Shown: one piece after another, positions 15,848 to 26,307 of the stretch
Position numbering within the stretch: position 1 is the first letter of the stretch
How the letters are laid out: the number at the start of each line of letters is the position of its first letter
NCBI RefSeq assembly: GCF_946886105.1
Contig: NZ_CAMPHV010000047.1
Span: 1 to 43,619, forward strand
Reading direction: 5' to 3'
Length of the DNA: 43,619 nucleotides
DNA from: an uncultured Pseudomonas sp.
Lineage (GTDB): Bacteria > Pseudomonadota > Gammaproteobacteria > Pseudomonadales > Pseudomonadaceae
Position numbers and translations under genes: made by a program
The notes under the pieces: model-generated
Database searches by the model: none
The model's input: only the letters and a program-made list of their open reading frames with translations
What the model was told of the DNA's origin: nothing

Positions 15848-17191
15848 CTACAGGCCGAACGGATAGGTTTCGTCGTCGTGGCTCAGGCTGCCGGGCGCGG
15901 CCAGGGGTTTCACCGGTCGGGTCTCGTCGAGCCAGATATAGGCGTCGAATTGCTCGGCGAGCACCGCCGGGAAGTAGTGGCTTTGCAGCTCGGTCTGCGG
16001 GCGGTAGATCACCCCGATGGCGCGCTCCAGCATCGGCTCCGACAGCGCATCGCGTAGCGCTTGCCGGCCTGGCTCGCGCCAATCGATCAGCGCGGCGTGA
16101 ATGCCGCTGCGGTGGAATTGATATTCCCAACTGTCCGGCCGCGCGGGGCGTACGTCCTTGATGCGCATCTCGCCGTCCCAGTCATCGGCGGCGGCCACCT
16201 GGCCGTGGTCGGTGCCCATGCCGATCAGCACGGCGTCGCGCTCCCAGGCGACGCGGCTGAGCTGGCCGATATTGAACTCGCCGCGCCAACCCATGGCGGT
16301 GGCGTTGGCATTGCCGATATGCGAATTGTGCGCCCAGACCACCGCCTTGGCGCTCGGCCCGCGGCGCTTCAGCAGGCGCTGCAGGGTGTCGAACATGTGC
16401 CGGTCGCGCAGGTTCCAGGAGGATGTCGAGCCGCGGTACATGACGCGGTAGTACTGCTCCGCCGCGCGCACCACGCGGGCGTTCTGCGCGGCGTTGAAGA
16501 AGGCCTCGTCGTCGCGGGCGAAGGCGGCCAGACGCTCGCTCAGCAGGCTGTTCAGTTGCGCGACCACGGCGTCTTCGCAGGAGCCGAGTTTGCCGTGCTC
16601 GACGTAATAGCCGTATTGCGAGGGCTCGTCCTGCCACGGCGACAGACAGCCATAGCGCTGGCGTGCCCGCTGCGCCTGTTGCGGGTCGACCTGATCGAGA
16701 TAATGCAGCACCTCGGCGATCGAGTTGCGCAGGCTGTACACGTCCAAACCGCGGAACTCGACGCGTTGTGCCTCGTCCAGGTCGCGATTGTGGTGGTGCA
16801 GCCAGTGGATGAAGCGCGAAACATCGGTATTGCGCCACATCCACGTGGGAAAACGGGTGAACGCGCTTTGCATCCAGGCCGAGGCGTTGCGCTGGCGGAC
16901 GAAGCGGTCGAGTTGCGCGGCGTCCGGCCAGTCCGCCTCGACCGCGACTATGTCGAAGCCGTGGCGTTCGATCAGGCATTGGGTGATGGCCGCGCGGGTG
17001 CAGTAGAAGTCGTGGGTGCCGTGGCTGGCTTCGCCGATCAGCACCACGCGGGCGTCGCCGTAACGGTCGAAGAGTTCGCCGAAGGCGCTATCGTGCGGGT
17101 CGGGCAGCGGTTCGGCGTATTGTCGGATCAGGCTGGGCAGCGCCGCCATGGCGTCCTGCGCGGAAGGCTGCTGTGATGAGGGCGAGTGCAT
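15848..17191 (-). CDS. Erythromycin-esterase-family protein
   Basis: Protein of 447 residues of the EreA/EreB superfamily, which uses a Glu/His-centred site to hydrolyse macrolide lactones or related esters. Motifs present are LIGEASHGTHDFY (52-63, with the family's conserved Glu54 and His57), VAVEADWPDA (about 82-91), FRGLDVYSLRNS and VWAHNSHIGNANATAMGW. The length fits chromosomal members, which are widespread in environmental Proteobacteria and mostly not shown to give macrolide resistance; I would not infer resistance here. The start is the first ATG of the frame; the first 15 residues are Ser/Gln-rich and poorly conserved-looking, so a later start (for example Met15) is possible. No operon partner. 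Confidence 0.88.
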   Translation of the reverse strand: MHSPSSQQPSAQDAMAALPSLIRQYAEPLPDPHDSAFGELFDRYGDARVVLIGEASHGTHDFYCTRAAITQCLIERHGFDIVAVEADWPDAAQLDRFVRQRNASAWMQSAFTRFPTWMWRNTDVSRFIHWLHHHNRDLDEAQRVEFRGLDVYSLRNSIAEVLHYLDQVDPQQAQRARQRYGCLSPWQDEPSQYGYYVEHGKLGSCEDAVVAQLNSLLSERLAAFARDDEAFFNAAQNARVVRAAEQYYRVMYRGSTSSWNLRDRHMFDTLQRLLKRRGPSAKAVVWAHNSHIGNANATAMGWRGEFNIGQLSRVAWERDAVLIGMGTDHGQVAAADDWDGEMRIKDVRPARPDSWEYQFHRSGIHAALIDWREPGRQALRDALSEPMLERAIGVIYRPQTELQSHYFPAVLAEQFDAYIWLDETRPVKPLAAPGSLSHDDETYPFGL

Positions 17192-17312
17192 GGCGCATCT
17201 CCATTCTCAGGGCACAGCCTGTTGACTGCTGGGCGAACAGCCTGGTTCCTGGGAATGCGACGAGACCCCAGCGGGCGGACGCAAGGCGTTTATCTGCCCT
17301 CGATCACGCCCG

Positions 17313-17582
17313 CTAGGGTCTGTTGCCGTTTCAGCGCAAGCCGCGTTGCCGCGCAAAATCTCGCCAGGCTAGGCGTAGGACGCCGGTAATGGTTGTTCCC
17401 TTGCCAAGTCCTACAACAACGCATGGCGAGATTTTCCGCGCAACCCGCAGGGCCGGGCCTGTTTTAGCGCGATACTGCGTTTCTCGACGCTTATTTGGAA
17501 CAACCAAACTTCGCGTCTCGTGCCTTGCCTCGCGCTAAAACAGGCTCCGGCGCGGTCGCGATGAAACGGCAACAGACCCTAG
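17313..17582. mobile_element. Non-coding nested-palindrome element (MITE-like), copy A
   Basis: A 270-base element bounded by a perfect 21-base inverted repeat (17313-17333 and 17562-17582, core GGGTCTGTTGCCGTTTCA). Inside are two further stems: GCGCAAAATCTCGCCA near 17353 pairing with TGGCGAGATTTTCCGCGC near 17424, and CCTGTTTTAGCGCGA near 17457 pairing with TCGCGCTAAAACAGG near 17529, plus a short TTTGG-AACAA-CCAAA hairpin in the second loop. No coding capacity and no transposase are seen. The right half is clearly related to 42450-42600. It fills most of the 500-base gap between the esterase-family gene and the solute-binding-protein gene. No target-site duplication was confirmed. Confidence 0.7.
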
Positions 17583-17690
17583 GCCGCTTCATCGTTAAAA
17601 TGCCGGCGCCCAGCTTGGCGGGCAGGTGCTCAGCCATCAAGCCGCTGGATATGGGCTATAACATCGACACTGGACAGAATTGGACACTAG

Positions 17691-18485
17691 ATGAACTGCC
17701 TAAGGTTAAGCCGCGCGCTTGTGCTGGTGTTCTCTGCCCTGAGCGGTCTCTCGGCCCATGCGGCGGACGAACAATCGTTCAGCCAGCCGCTGCGCATTGC
17801 CTACAACGACGATTGGAGCCCCTACAGCTATCAGGGCCGCGACAACAAAACCCACGGCATTCTGGTCGATCTGCTGGAGGAAGCGCTGGTCCAGCGCATG
17901 GGTTTGGAGGTCGAGCACTACAGCTACCCGTGGAACCGCGTGCAGCTGAACGTCCGGCAGGGCACGCAGGACGCCTTTATCACGGTGCCGACCGCGGAGC
18001 GTCTGGCCTATACGGTATCGTCCCGGGAAACCGCCTTTATGGTGGAAATGCGCGCCTTCGTCGCTCGTACCTCGCCGCATTACCCCGCGCTGCTGAAGGT
18101 GCGCAATGTCGCCGAGTTCGGCAAGTTCCGGGTCTGCGATATCTACGGTAACGGCTGGGCCAGGCGTCTGTACGACAGCAACTGGATCCAGGTGGCCTGG
18201 TTCCGCAACAACCAGATCGTTATGGAGCAATTGCAGCACGGCAACTGCGATCTGAGCATGGGCGCCACCGAGGTGGGCCTGCAGCTGATCCGCGACCTCG
18301 GCATGCAAGAGAAGCTCACGGTGCTGCCGGAGGTCTTCGATGCGATGCGCTTCACCTTGATGATCAACAAGGATTCGCCCTATGTCGCGATTCTCCCAGC
18401 GTTCGACCGCATCATTCGCGAAATGCACAGAAGCGGCGCGGTCGAGCGGATTATCGAGAACAATCGACAGCGCAAAGCGCTATAG
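17691..18485 (+). CDS. Periplasmic solute-binding protein (SBP family 3), orphan
   Basis: Exported protein of 264 residues with a signal peptide (about 1-24, ending LSAHA) and the bacterial extracellular solute-binding family 3 fold: LRIAYNDDWSPYSYQGRDNK at the N-terminal lobe, GILVDLLEEALVQRMGLEVE and RVQLNVRQGTQDAFITVPTA following. These proteins bind amino acids or similar small polar ligands for ABC importers, or serve as signalling sensors. No permease or ATPase gene is nearby, so it may deliver ligand to a distant system or act in signalling; Pseudomonas has many such orphans. The ATG is preceded only by a weak GGA 6 bases away. Its last 6 bases overlap the convergent MAPEG gene. Confidence 0.85.
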   Translation: MNCLRLSRALVLVFSALSGLSAHAADEQSFSQPLRIAYNDDWSPYSYQGRDNKTHGILVDLLEEALVQRMGLEVEHYSYPWNRVQLNVRQGTQDAFITVPTAERLAYTVSSRETAFMVEMRAFVARTSPHYPALLKVRNVAEFGKFRVCDIYGNGWARRLYDSNWIQVAWFRNNQIVMEQLQHGNCDLSMGATEVGLQLIRDLGMQEKLTVLPEVFDAMRFTLMINKDSPYVAILPAFDRIIREMHRSGAVERIIENNRQRKAL

Positions 18486-18857
18486 CCCCTGGAACAACAA
18501 CAGCAGCGTCGCCACCAGCAGCACCAGCATGGTCAGCCCGTGGCTGAACTGGCGTAGCCGCCGGTGGCGGCCGAACAGGGAGACGCAATACAGCACCCGC
18601 AAGCCGATAAAGCTGCCTGCCAGGCCTATCACCCACACCCTATCCAGGGCCGCGACTATCTCCAGGAAATAAATCAGCACGATGAACAGCAGCGATTGTT
18701 CGAGGCTGTTGCCGTGGGCGCGAATGGCTGTGGTCAGCGCCGGATTGCCGCCGTCGCCGAAGCTGACCCGGTAGCGAAAGCGCAGGCGCGAGACATTCAG
18801 GGAAAGACCGATCAGTAGCAGCGACAGCAACGCGGCGGTGTATAGGCTGTAGGGCAT
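18480..18857 (-). CDS. MAPEG-family membrane protein
   Basis: Integral membrane protein of 125 residues with four predicted helices (about 3-20, 55-72, 75-92, 105-122). The motif RAHGNSLEQ (46-54) is the signature of bacterial MAPEG proteins (membrane-associated proteins in eicosanoid and glutathione metabolism), which include microsomal-type glutathione transferases. Activity cannot be inferred for this small bacterial branch. It converges on the solute-binding-protein gene with a 6-base 3' overlap and is transcribed alone. Confidence 0.88.
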   Translation of the reverse strand: MPYSLYTAALLSLLLIGLSLNVSRLRFRYRVSFGDGGNPALTTAIRAHGNSLEQSLLFIVLIYFLEIVAALDRVWVIGLAGSFIGLRVLYCVSLFGRHRRLRQFSHGLTMLVLLVATLLLLFQGL

Positions 18858-18968
18858 ACGGTTATCCTTGGCGGGGTGGCGAGCGCCATCAGAGTAGGCA
18901 GGATCGACCGCCGAGTAAAAGCCCGACTATCGTTCGGTCGTTGCACGCGCGACCGGAGGGTAGGCGCA

Positions 18969-18992
18969 GCGACGGCGACGGCGACGGCGACG
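18969..18992. repeat. Hexanucleotide tandem repeat (GCGACG x4)
   Basis: Four perfect tandem copies of GCGACG in the 208-base gap between the divergent MAPEG and cupredoxin genes, followed by an ATCG and an inverted CGCCGG. Slippage could change the spacing of the flanking promoters. Confidence 0.7.
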
Positions 18993-19065
18993 ATCGCCGG
19001 CGTGCTACTTTGAATAAAGGCCTGCGCGCCTTTTTCCGCGGTTTTACGCGATAGGGGAGTTACTA

Positions 19066-19806
19066 ATGTTCGGTCTGCCGATACGCAGCGGTGTCGACGG
19101 TCGGGGCCCTGAGGCTCGGCCGGCCAAGCGCTCCCGGTGCGCCGCGCGCTACCTGGCGCTGGTGGCATTTATATTTTGCGGTGCGCCGCAGGCCGCCAGT
19201 CTGACGGTCGAGTTGCGCGACAACAACGGCAAGCCGCTGAGCGAGGCGGTGGTATGGATCGAACCTGCGGCAGGTGATCCTGCGGCGCCGCAGGATCGCC
19301 TGCCCGCTGAGCGGCCGCTGGTGATGGACCAGCAGAAGCGCCTGTTCACCCCGTATATTCTGCCGGTGCAGCGCGGCACGCGGGTGATCTTCCCCAACTC
19401 CGATCCGATCAACCATCACGTCTATTCCTTCTCGCCGGCCAAGCGCTTCGAGCTGCGTTTGCACCATCAGGGCGATAGCGCCCAGGAAGTGACCTTCGAC
19501 AAACCGGGGCTGGTGACCCTGGGCTGCAATATCCACGACTGGATGCTCGGTTTCATCCTAGTGCTCGACAGCCCCTGGTTCGCCCAGACCGATGCCGAAG
19601 GTCGCGCCCGGCTGGATTATCAGCCTGCCGCCGGGCAACGTGTGCATGTGTGGCACCCGCGCATTGGCGACGCCCCGGAAAGCCTGGTACGGCCAGTCGA
19701 ACAGCCCGGCACGCTGCGCATTCAGCTGAGCGAGCGGCTCAAGCGCGATCCCAGGCCGAAGCCGCCGATCGACCGACCGCGCGGCAAGGGCGGCTACGTG
19801 CCATGA
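19066..19806 (+). CDS. Exported cupredoxin-like protein (methylamine-utilisation-protein type)
   Basis: Protein of 246 residues with an internal signal-anchor or signal peptide (about 28-44, ending PQAAS) after a basic N-terminus. Residues 46-70 resemble a carboxypeptidase-regulatory-like strand set, and residues 95-170 form a plastocyanin-like domain with plausible copper ligands His117 or His118 (PINHHVYSFS), Cys154, His157 and Met160 (LGCNIHDWMLGF). The Pro/Arg/Lys-rich tail is unstructured. Databases often label such proteins methylamine utilisation proteins although no methylamine genes are here. GGGGAG precedes the ATG by 8 bases. The stop overlaps the start of the GGDEF/EAL gene (ATGA), so it may be a periplasmic metal or redox partner of that sensor (inference). 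Confidence 0.85.
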   Translation: MFGLPIRSGVDGRGPEARPAKRSRCAARYLALVAFIFCGAPQAASLTVELRDNNGKPLSEAVVWIEPAAGDPAAPQDRLPAERPLVMDQQKRLFTPYILPVQRGTRVIFPNSDPINHHVYSFSPAKRFELRLHHQGDSAQEVTFDKPGLVTLGCNIHDWMLGFILVLDSPWFAQTDAEGRARLDYQPAAGQRVHVWHPRIGDAPESLVRPVEQPGTLRIQLSERLKRDPRPKPPIDRPRGKGGYVP

Positions 19807-22175
19807 GCCTGCGCAGCAAGATACTGGTTTTCTTTCTGCTGCTGCTGTTGACCATCATGGGCCTGATGCTGGCCCTGGTGTCGCGTTCGACCTACCTGCA
19901 TACCCTCGAGCAAGTACGTGAGCAACTGAGCTTCGCCCATGTGGTGCTGGCCAACGAGCTACAAGGCCGGCGCCAGTCGCAAAGCGCCATGGCCGAGCTG
20001 ATCGCCAAGGATTTCACCCTGCTCGGCGAAATCGCCGACCTCCTGGCCAGTCCGGAGCCGGAGCAACAGCCGCACTCGCTGTCCGCCGCGCTGGAGTCCT
20101 TCGCCTCGCGCAGCCAGGCCAGCTTCGCCCTGGTCGCCGCGCCGGACGGGCGCATCCTCGCCGGCACCAGCGCTGCGCTGACGCCGGGCCAGGAGCTGCC
20201 CTGGCTCGATCTGCTGGCCCTCGACGAGCCGGAAAACGCCGACCGCCTGGTGTTGCTCGGCGACCGGGTGCTGCACGTGAATGTCGCGCCGATTTTCGCC
20301 CCCAGGCCGAACCTGCTCGGCTGGCTGGTGATGGCCTTCGTCGTCGACGACGCGGCGGTCGCCCATTTGGCGCAACTGAGCGGTGCCGATGTCGCGCTGC
20401 TCGCCGGCACGTCCGGCGCCTATCGGGTGCCAGCGAGCAACCTGGCGGCCCTGCCGCGCGCCGAACTGGCCGGGGCGCGCTTGCCCGAAGTCGAAGGCGT
20501 GTTCGTTCTCGAATTGCAGGGCGAGCGGCAGCTTGCCTACCGCGCGCCGCTGGCTGGCACCGGTGGCGAGCTGCAGGTGCTGCTGCTGCGTTCGTTGTCC
20601 AGCGAACTGGCTGGCTATCGCCCCTTGCAATGGCAACTGGCGGGGATTTTCGCGCTTGCCTTGTTGCTCGCCGGGCTCGGTGCGCTATGGATCGCCAACA
20701 CCGTCAGCCGACCTTTGACGCAGATGGTCGAGAGCGTGCGACGTATTGCCGGCGGCGACTACCAGGCACCGATGGCCACCCGCGCCAGTGGCGAGATCGG
20801 CCTGTTGGCCCGCGAGTTCGTCGCCATGCAGGAAGGCATCGCCGAGCGCGAAGCGACCATCGGCTTTCTCGCCTACAGCGACCCGCTGACCGAATTGCCC
20901 AACCGCAACCGCTTCCTCGCCGTACTGCAACAGGCGCTCGCGCAGGTGCCCAGCGGCGACAATGCCGCGGTGCTGCTGATGGACCTGGATAACTTCAAGG
21001 ACCTCAACGACACCCTCGGCCACGACGCCGGCGACAGCCTGCTGTGCCAACTGGCCGCGCGCCTCAGCCATCTGCTGCGCGAGGGCGAGCAACTGGCGCG
21101 CCTGGGCGGCGACGAATTCGCTCTGCTGGTGCCGCATTGCAACCCTGGCACGGCGATCCATGCCGCCCAGCACTACCGCTCGGCGCTGGCGCAACCGTTC
21201 GATGTGCGCGGCATCAGCATGACCCTCAACGCCACGCTTGGCGTCGCCCTCTACCCGGATCACGGCGAAAGTGCAGGCACTCTGTTGCAGCATGCGGAAG
21301 TGGCGATGTACCTGGGCAAGGCGCAGCGTTCGCCCTACGCCCTTTACCGCCCCGAGCTGGATCGCTACAGCCTGCTGCGCCTGGCCTTGATGAGCGAATT
21401 GAAAAGCGCGATCGACGGTGGCCAGTTGAGTCTGTACATGCAGCCCAAGCTGGATATCGCCAATGCCCGGCTGTATGGCGTCGAGTGCCTGGTGCGCTGG
21501 ATCCACCCGACCCATGGCTTTATCCCGCCGGACGAGTTCATTCCCCTGGCCGAACAGACCGGCAATGTCTGCGCCCTGACCCGTTGGGTAGTGCGCACCG
21601 CCCTGGCGCAGATGCGCGCGTGGCAGGCCGAAGGGTTGGCGCTGAAGACCGCGATCAATATCTCCGCGCTGGATCTGGCCGACCCCAAGTTCGCCGGTTT
21701 TATCGCCGCGCAGTTGAAGGAATACGGCGTCACCCCGGCCAGCCTGGTGGTGGAAATCACCGAAAGCGCGGTGATGGCCGATCCGGAACTGGCCATGGGG
21801 CAGCTGGCCCAGCTGTGTGAGTTGGGCGTGCGTCTGTCGATCGACGACTACGGCACCGGTTACTCCTCCATGGCGCAACTCAAGCGTCTGCCAGTGCACG
21901 AGCTGAAGATCGACAAGTCCTTCGTGCTCGATCTGCTGAGCAATCGCGACGACGAAATCATCGTGCGTTCGACCATCGAGCTGGGCCACAACATGAACCT
22001 CAAGGTCGTGGCCGAAGGCGTGGAAACCGCCGAAGTGCTGGCGCGCCTCGGCGAATTCGGCTGCGACATCGCCCAGGGCTACCTGCTCAGCAAACCCCTG
22101 CCACCCGCGGCCTTCGCCGACTGGCTGGCACAGACCCAATGGGCGCTGCCGCGGATCAGTGAGACCGAGTCGTAG
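19803..22175 (+). CDS. Membrane-bound GGDEF-EAL protein (c-di-GMP turnover)
   Basis: Sensor enzyme of 790 residues from the ATG at 19803, which overlaps the previous stop; a longer frame to 19650 lies inside the cupredoxin gene. Order: membrane helix (7-27), periplasmic sensor (about 30-280), second helix (about 285-305), HAMP (about 306-360), GGDEF and EAL. The GGDEF motif at 435-439 is intact, so cyclase activity is possible. The EAL signature is ECL (561-563), retaining the catalytic Glu; the other phosphodiesterase residues appear in INISALDL, EITES, DDYGTGYSS, KIDKSF, AEGVET and the terminal GYLLSKPL. Both activities are plausible; one may dominate. Coupling to the exported copper-type protein suggests control of c-di-GMP by a periplasmic metal or redox signal (inference). 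Confidence 0.92.
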   Translation: MSLRSKILVFFLLLLLTIMGLMLALVSRSTYLHTLEQVREQLSFAHVVLANELQGRRQSQSAMAELIAKDFTLLGEIADLLASPEPEQQPHSLSAALESFASRSQASFALVAAPDGRILAGTSAALTPGQELPWLDLLALDEPENADRLVLLGDRVLHVNVAPIFAPRPNLLGWLVMAFVVDDAAVAHLAQLSGADVALLAGTSGAYRVPASNLAALPRAELAGARLPEVEGVFVLELQGERQLAYRAPLAGTGGELQVLLLRSLSSELAGYRPLQWQLAGIFALALLLAGLGALWIANTVSRPLTQMVESVRRIAGGDYQAPMATRASGEIGLLAREFVAMQEGIAEREATIGFLAYSDPLTELPNRNRFLAVLQQALAQVPSGDNAAVLLMDLDNFKDLNDTLGHDAGDSLLCQLAARLSHLLREGEQLARLGGDEFALLVPHCNPGTAIHAAQHYRSALAQPFDVRGISMTLNATLGVALYPDHGESAGTLLQHAEVAMYLGKAQRSPYALYRPELDRYSLLRLALMSELKSAIDGGQLSLYMQPKLDIANARLYGVECLVRWIHPTHGFIPPDEFIPLAEQTGNVCALTRWVVRTALAQMRAWQAEGLALKTAINISALDLADPKFAGFIAAQLKEYGVTPASLVVEITESAVMADPELAMGQLAQLCELGVRLSIDDYGTGYSSMAQLKRLPVHELKIDKSFVLDLLSNRDDEIIVRSTIELGHNMNLKVVAEGVETAEVLARLGEFGCDIAQGYLLSKPLPPAAFADWLAQTQWALPRISETES

Positions 22176-22200
22176 CCCGGAGCGGTATCGTGCGGACATC

Positions 22201-22363
22201 TTGTTGGGTTACGCGGCGTTTAGCGGCGTTTTTGCTGCAAACTAGCGTAGTTCGCGCCGCTAACCCAACCTGCGGTGGGGATAACAGAGGGGTAGGTTGG
22301 GTTAGCGGCGACTACCGCGATCCGAGCAACGACATCGCCGGCAGCCGCCGCGTAACCCAACAA
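22201..22363. repeat. GTTGGGTTACGCGGCG-class nested inverted repeat
   Basis: The outer arms TTGTTGGGTTACGCGGCG (22201-22218) and its exact complement (22346-22363) enclose a second pair built on GCCGCTAACCCAACC (22257-22271) and GGTTGGGTTAGCGGC (22294-22308). Thus four related units alternate in orientation. A shorter relative lies at 39577-39659. It occupies the gap between the convergent GGDEF-EAL and RecQ genes and may end both transcripts. The rest of this 306-base gap (22364-22481) shows nothing I can identify. Confidence 0.8.
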
Positions 22364-22481
22364 GGCGTTGTGCGATGTTTGTCTGATCGCTCCATGGGTA
22401 CGCAACCCACGATGCTCCAGCGTCCACTCCCTGAAGCGGCGTGATGCGGAGCGCCACAGGCTTGCTCCCAGACCAGGCGGT

Positions 22482-24407
<1,926 letters not shown>

Positions 24408-24493
24408 ATGCTGTCACTCCGTTGACCGCCGAATGGCCTGTGACCATAGCGCGGTGCGGGTGGAGAGGGCCACCGCAAAATCGATGCGGCCCG

Positions 24494-24557
24494 GTAGCCC
24501 GGATGCAATCCGGGAGCGATTTCGGCGGCGATACATTCCCCCGGATTGCATCCGGGC
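24494..24557. repeat. GTAG-headed inverted repeat (GTAGCCCGGATGCAATCCGGG class)
   Basis: GTAGCCCGGATGCAATCCGG with an inverted partner reading CCGGATTGCATCCGGGC at 24541-24557; the right-hand foot is truncated. It lies between the recQ-like start and the pckA terminator, in the promoter region of the helicase gene. Confidence 0.85.
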
Positions 24558-24561
24558 CGAA

Positions 24562-24595
24562 AATGACAAAGCCGCCCGAAGGCGGCTTTGTCATT
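24562..24595 (-). terminator. pckA: pckA transcription terminator
   Basis: Perfect 15-base stem AATGACAAAGCCGCC / GGCGGCTTTGTCATT with a 4-base loop, 12 bases downstream of the pckA stop codon. On the minus strand the stem is followed by TTTTCGG, a short T run. Confidence 0.85.
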
Positions 24596-24606
24596 ACGCG
24601 AACGGC

Positions 24607-26148
24607 TTAGAGTTGCGGGCCGGCGTTCTTGATCGCGTCGCTGACATCGAACTTCTTGAAGTTGTCGATAAACAGCTTGGCCAGGCCTTTCGCGGCTTCG
24701 TCGTAGGCGTTCTGGTCGGCCCAGGTGTTGCGCGGGTTGAGCAGGTTGGTTTCGACGCCCGGTACCGAAGTCGGCACGCTGAGGTTGATGATCGGCAGTT
24801 GCTCGGTTTCGGTACCGATCAGCGCGCCGCTCTGGATCGCCGCGATCACCCCACGGGTGGTCGGAATGTTGAAACGCTTGCCGACGCCGTAGCCGCCGCC
24901 GGTCCAGCCGGTGTTGACCAGGTAGACCTTGGAGCCGAAACCGCGGATGCGCTTGATCAGCAGTTCGGCGTATTCGCCGGCCGGACGCGGGAAGAAGGGG
25001 GCGCCGAAGCAGGTGGAGAAGGTCGACTTGATGCCGGCGCCGCTGCCCATTTCGGTGGAACCGACCAGCGCGGTGTAGCCGGAGAGGAAATGGTAGGCCG
25101 CTTGCTCTTCGTTGAGGATCGACACCGGCGGCAGTACGCCGGTCAGGTCGCAGGTCAGGAAGATCACCGCATTCGGCTCGCCGCCGAGGTTCTTGTCGCT
25201 GCGCTTCTCGACGTGGGTCAGCGGGTAGGCGGCGCGGCTGTTCTGGGTCAGGCTGTCGTCGGTGTAGTCCGGGATGCGCTTGTCGTCGAGGACGACGTTT
25301 TCCAGCACGGCGCCGAACTGGATGGCTTTCCAGATCACCGGCTCGTTCTTCTCGGACAGGTCGATGCACTTGGCATAGCAACCGCCCTCGATGTTGAACA
25401 CCACGCCGACGCCCCAGCCGTGTTCGTCGTCGCCGATCAGGTAGCGGCTTTCGTCGGCCGACAGGGTGGTCTTGCCGGTGCCGGACAGACCGAAGAACAG
25501 GGTCACGTCGCCTTCTTCGCCGATGTTGGCGGCGCAGTGCATCGGCAGCACGTCGGCGGCCGGCAGCAGGAAATTCTGCACGCTGAACATGGCCTTCTTC
25601 ATTTCACCGGCGTAACGCATGCCGGCCAGCAGGACCTTCTTGGCGGCGAAGTTGATGATCACGCAGCCGTCGGAGTTGGTGCCGTCGCGCTCGGGTACGC
25701 ACTCGAAATTGGCGACGTTGAGAATCTGCCACTGATCTTTGCCAGCCGGGTTGAACTGCTCCGGCTCGATGAACAGGCAGCGACCGAAGAGGTTCTGCCA
25801 GGCGGTGGCGGTGGTCATCTTGACCGGCAGGTAGTGAGCTTCGGCGGAACCTACATGAACGTGGGAAACGAAGCTGTCCTGGGCATCGGAGAAGGCTTGC
25901 ACACGGTCCCACAGGGCGTCGAACTTGTCGGCGGGGAACGGACGGTTGATCGCGCCCCAGGCGATCTGCGCCTCGGTGCTCGGCTCTTGCACGATATAGC
26001 GATCGGCCGGCGAGCGCCCGGTGCGGTGGCCGGTACGTACCACCAGCGAACCGTTGGCGGCCAGTTCACCTTCGCCGCGACGGAGGGCTTCTTCGACCAG
26101 TTGAGCGGCGCTGATGTCGGTGTACACGGCTTGATTGGCTTGCGTCAT
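24607..26148 (-). CDS. pckA: Phosphoenolpyruvate carboxykinase (ATP)
   Basis: ATP-dependent PEP carboxykinase of 513 residues, converting oxaloacetate and ATP to PEP, CO2 and ADP: the entry step of gluconeogenesis when the cell grows on acids or fatty acids. Landmarks: [12 protein letters not shown] near the N-terminus (substrate-binding Arg), the Mn-binding segment around [14 protein letters not shown] (about 180), the kinase P-loop [12 protein letters not shown] (about 218-229), and the signature LIGDDEHGW downstream. The C-terminal [17 protein letters not shown] region and [14 protein letters not shown] are also intact. Length fits the ATP-type enzyme. It is followed by a perfect hairpin and preceded by hslO on the same strand with a 159-base gap, presumably holding its own promoter. 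This pckA-hslO neighbourhood is standard for Pseudomonas. Confidence 0.97.
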   Translation of the reverse strand: MTQANQAVYTDISAAQLVEEALRRGEGELAANGSLVVRTGHRTGRSPADRYIVQEPSTEAQIAWGAINRPFPADKFDALWDRVQAFSDAQDSFVSHVHVGSAEAHYLPVKMTTATAWQNLFGRCLFIEPEQFNPAGKDQWQILNVANFECVPERDGTNSDGCVIINFAAKKVLLAGMRYAGEMKKAMFSVQNFLLPAADVLPMHCAANIGEEGDVTLFFGLSGTGKTTLSADESRYLIGDDEHGWGVGVVFNIEGGCYAKCIDLSEKNEPVIWKAIQFGAVLENVVLDDKRIPDYTDDSLTQNSRAAYPLTHVEKRSDKNLGGEPNAVIFLTCDLTGVLPPVSILNEEQAAYHFLSGYTALVGSTEMGSGAGIKSTFSTCFGAPFFPRPAGEYAELLIKRIRGFGSKVYLVNTGWTGGGYGVGKRFNIPTTRGVIAAIQSGALIGTETEQLPIINLSVPTSVPGVETNLLNPRNTWADQNAYDEAAKGLAKLFIDNFKKFDVSDAIKNAGPQL

Positions 26149-26307
26149 GAGAGTCCCCGTCGGCCAAGTGGCCGAGTCTTCCGAACATTGCGTAGTGGAA
26201 CGGCAGTTCCGCTACAGCGAGAAAAAAGTCGCGGGAGTATGCCAGAAAGCATGTCCCTTGGCAGCCTCTGATCCGTCGAGCGGTTCAATAGGCGCTGTCT
26301 ATTCTTG

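Noticed and set aside
15848..17191. Reading the erythromycin-esterase-family gene as macrolide resistance
   Set aside because: The superfamily is broad and mostly uncharacterised; nothing in the sequence shows macrolide specificity.
17313..17582. Element considered as an insertion sequence with transposase
   Set aside because: Too short and without coding capacity; only a non-autonomous element is supported.
19650..19802. Extension of the GGDEF-EAL frame into the cupredoxin gene
   Set aside because: The 51 extra codons lie inside the cupredoxin gene and precede the membrane helix; the ATG overlapping the upstream stop is the normal coupled start.
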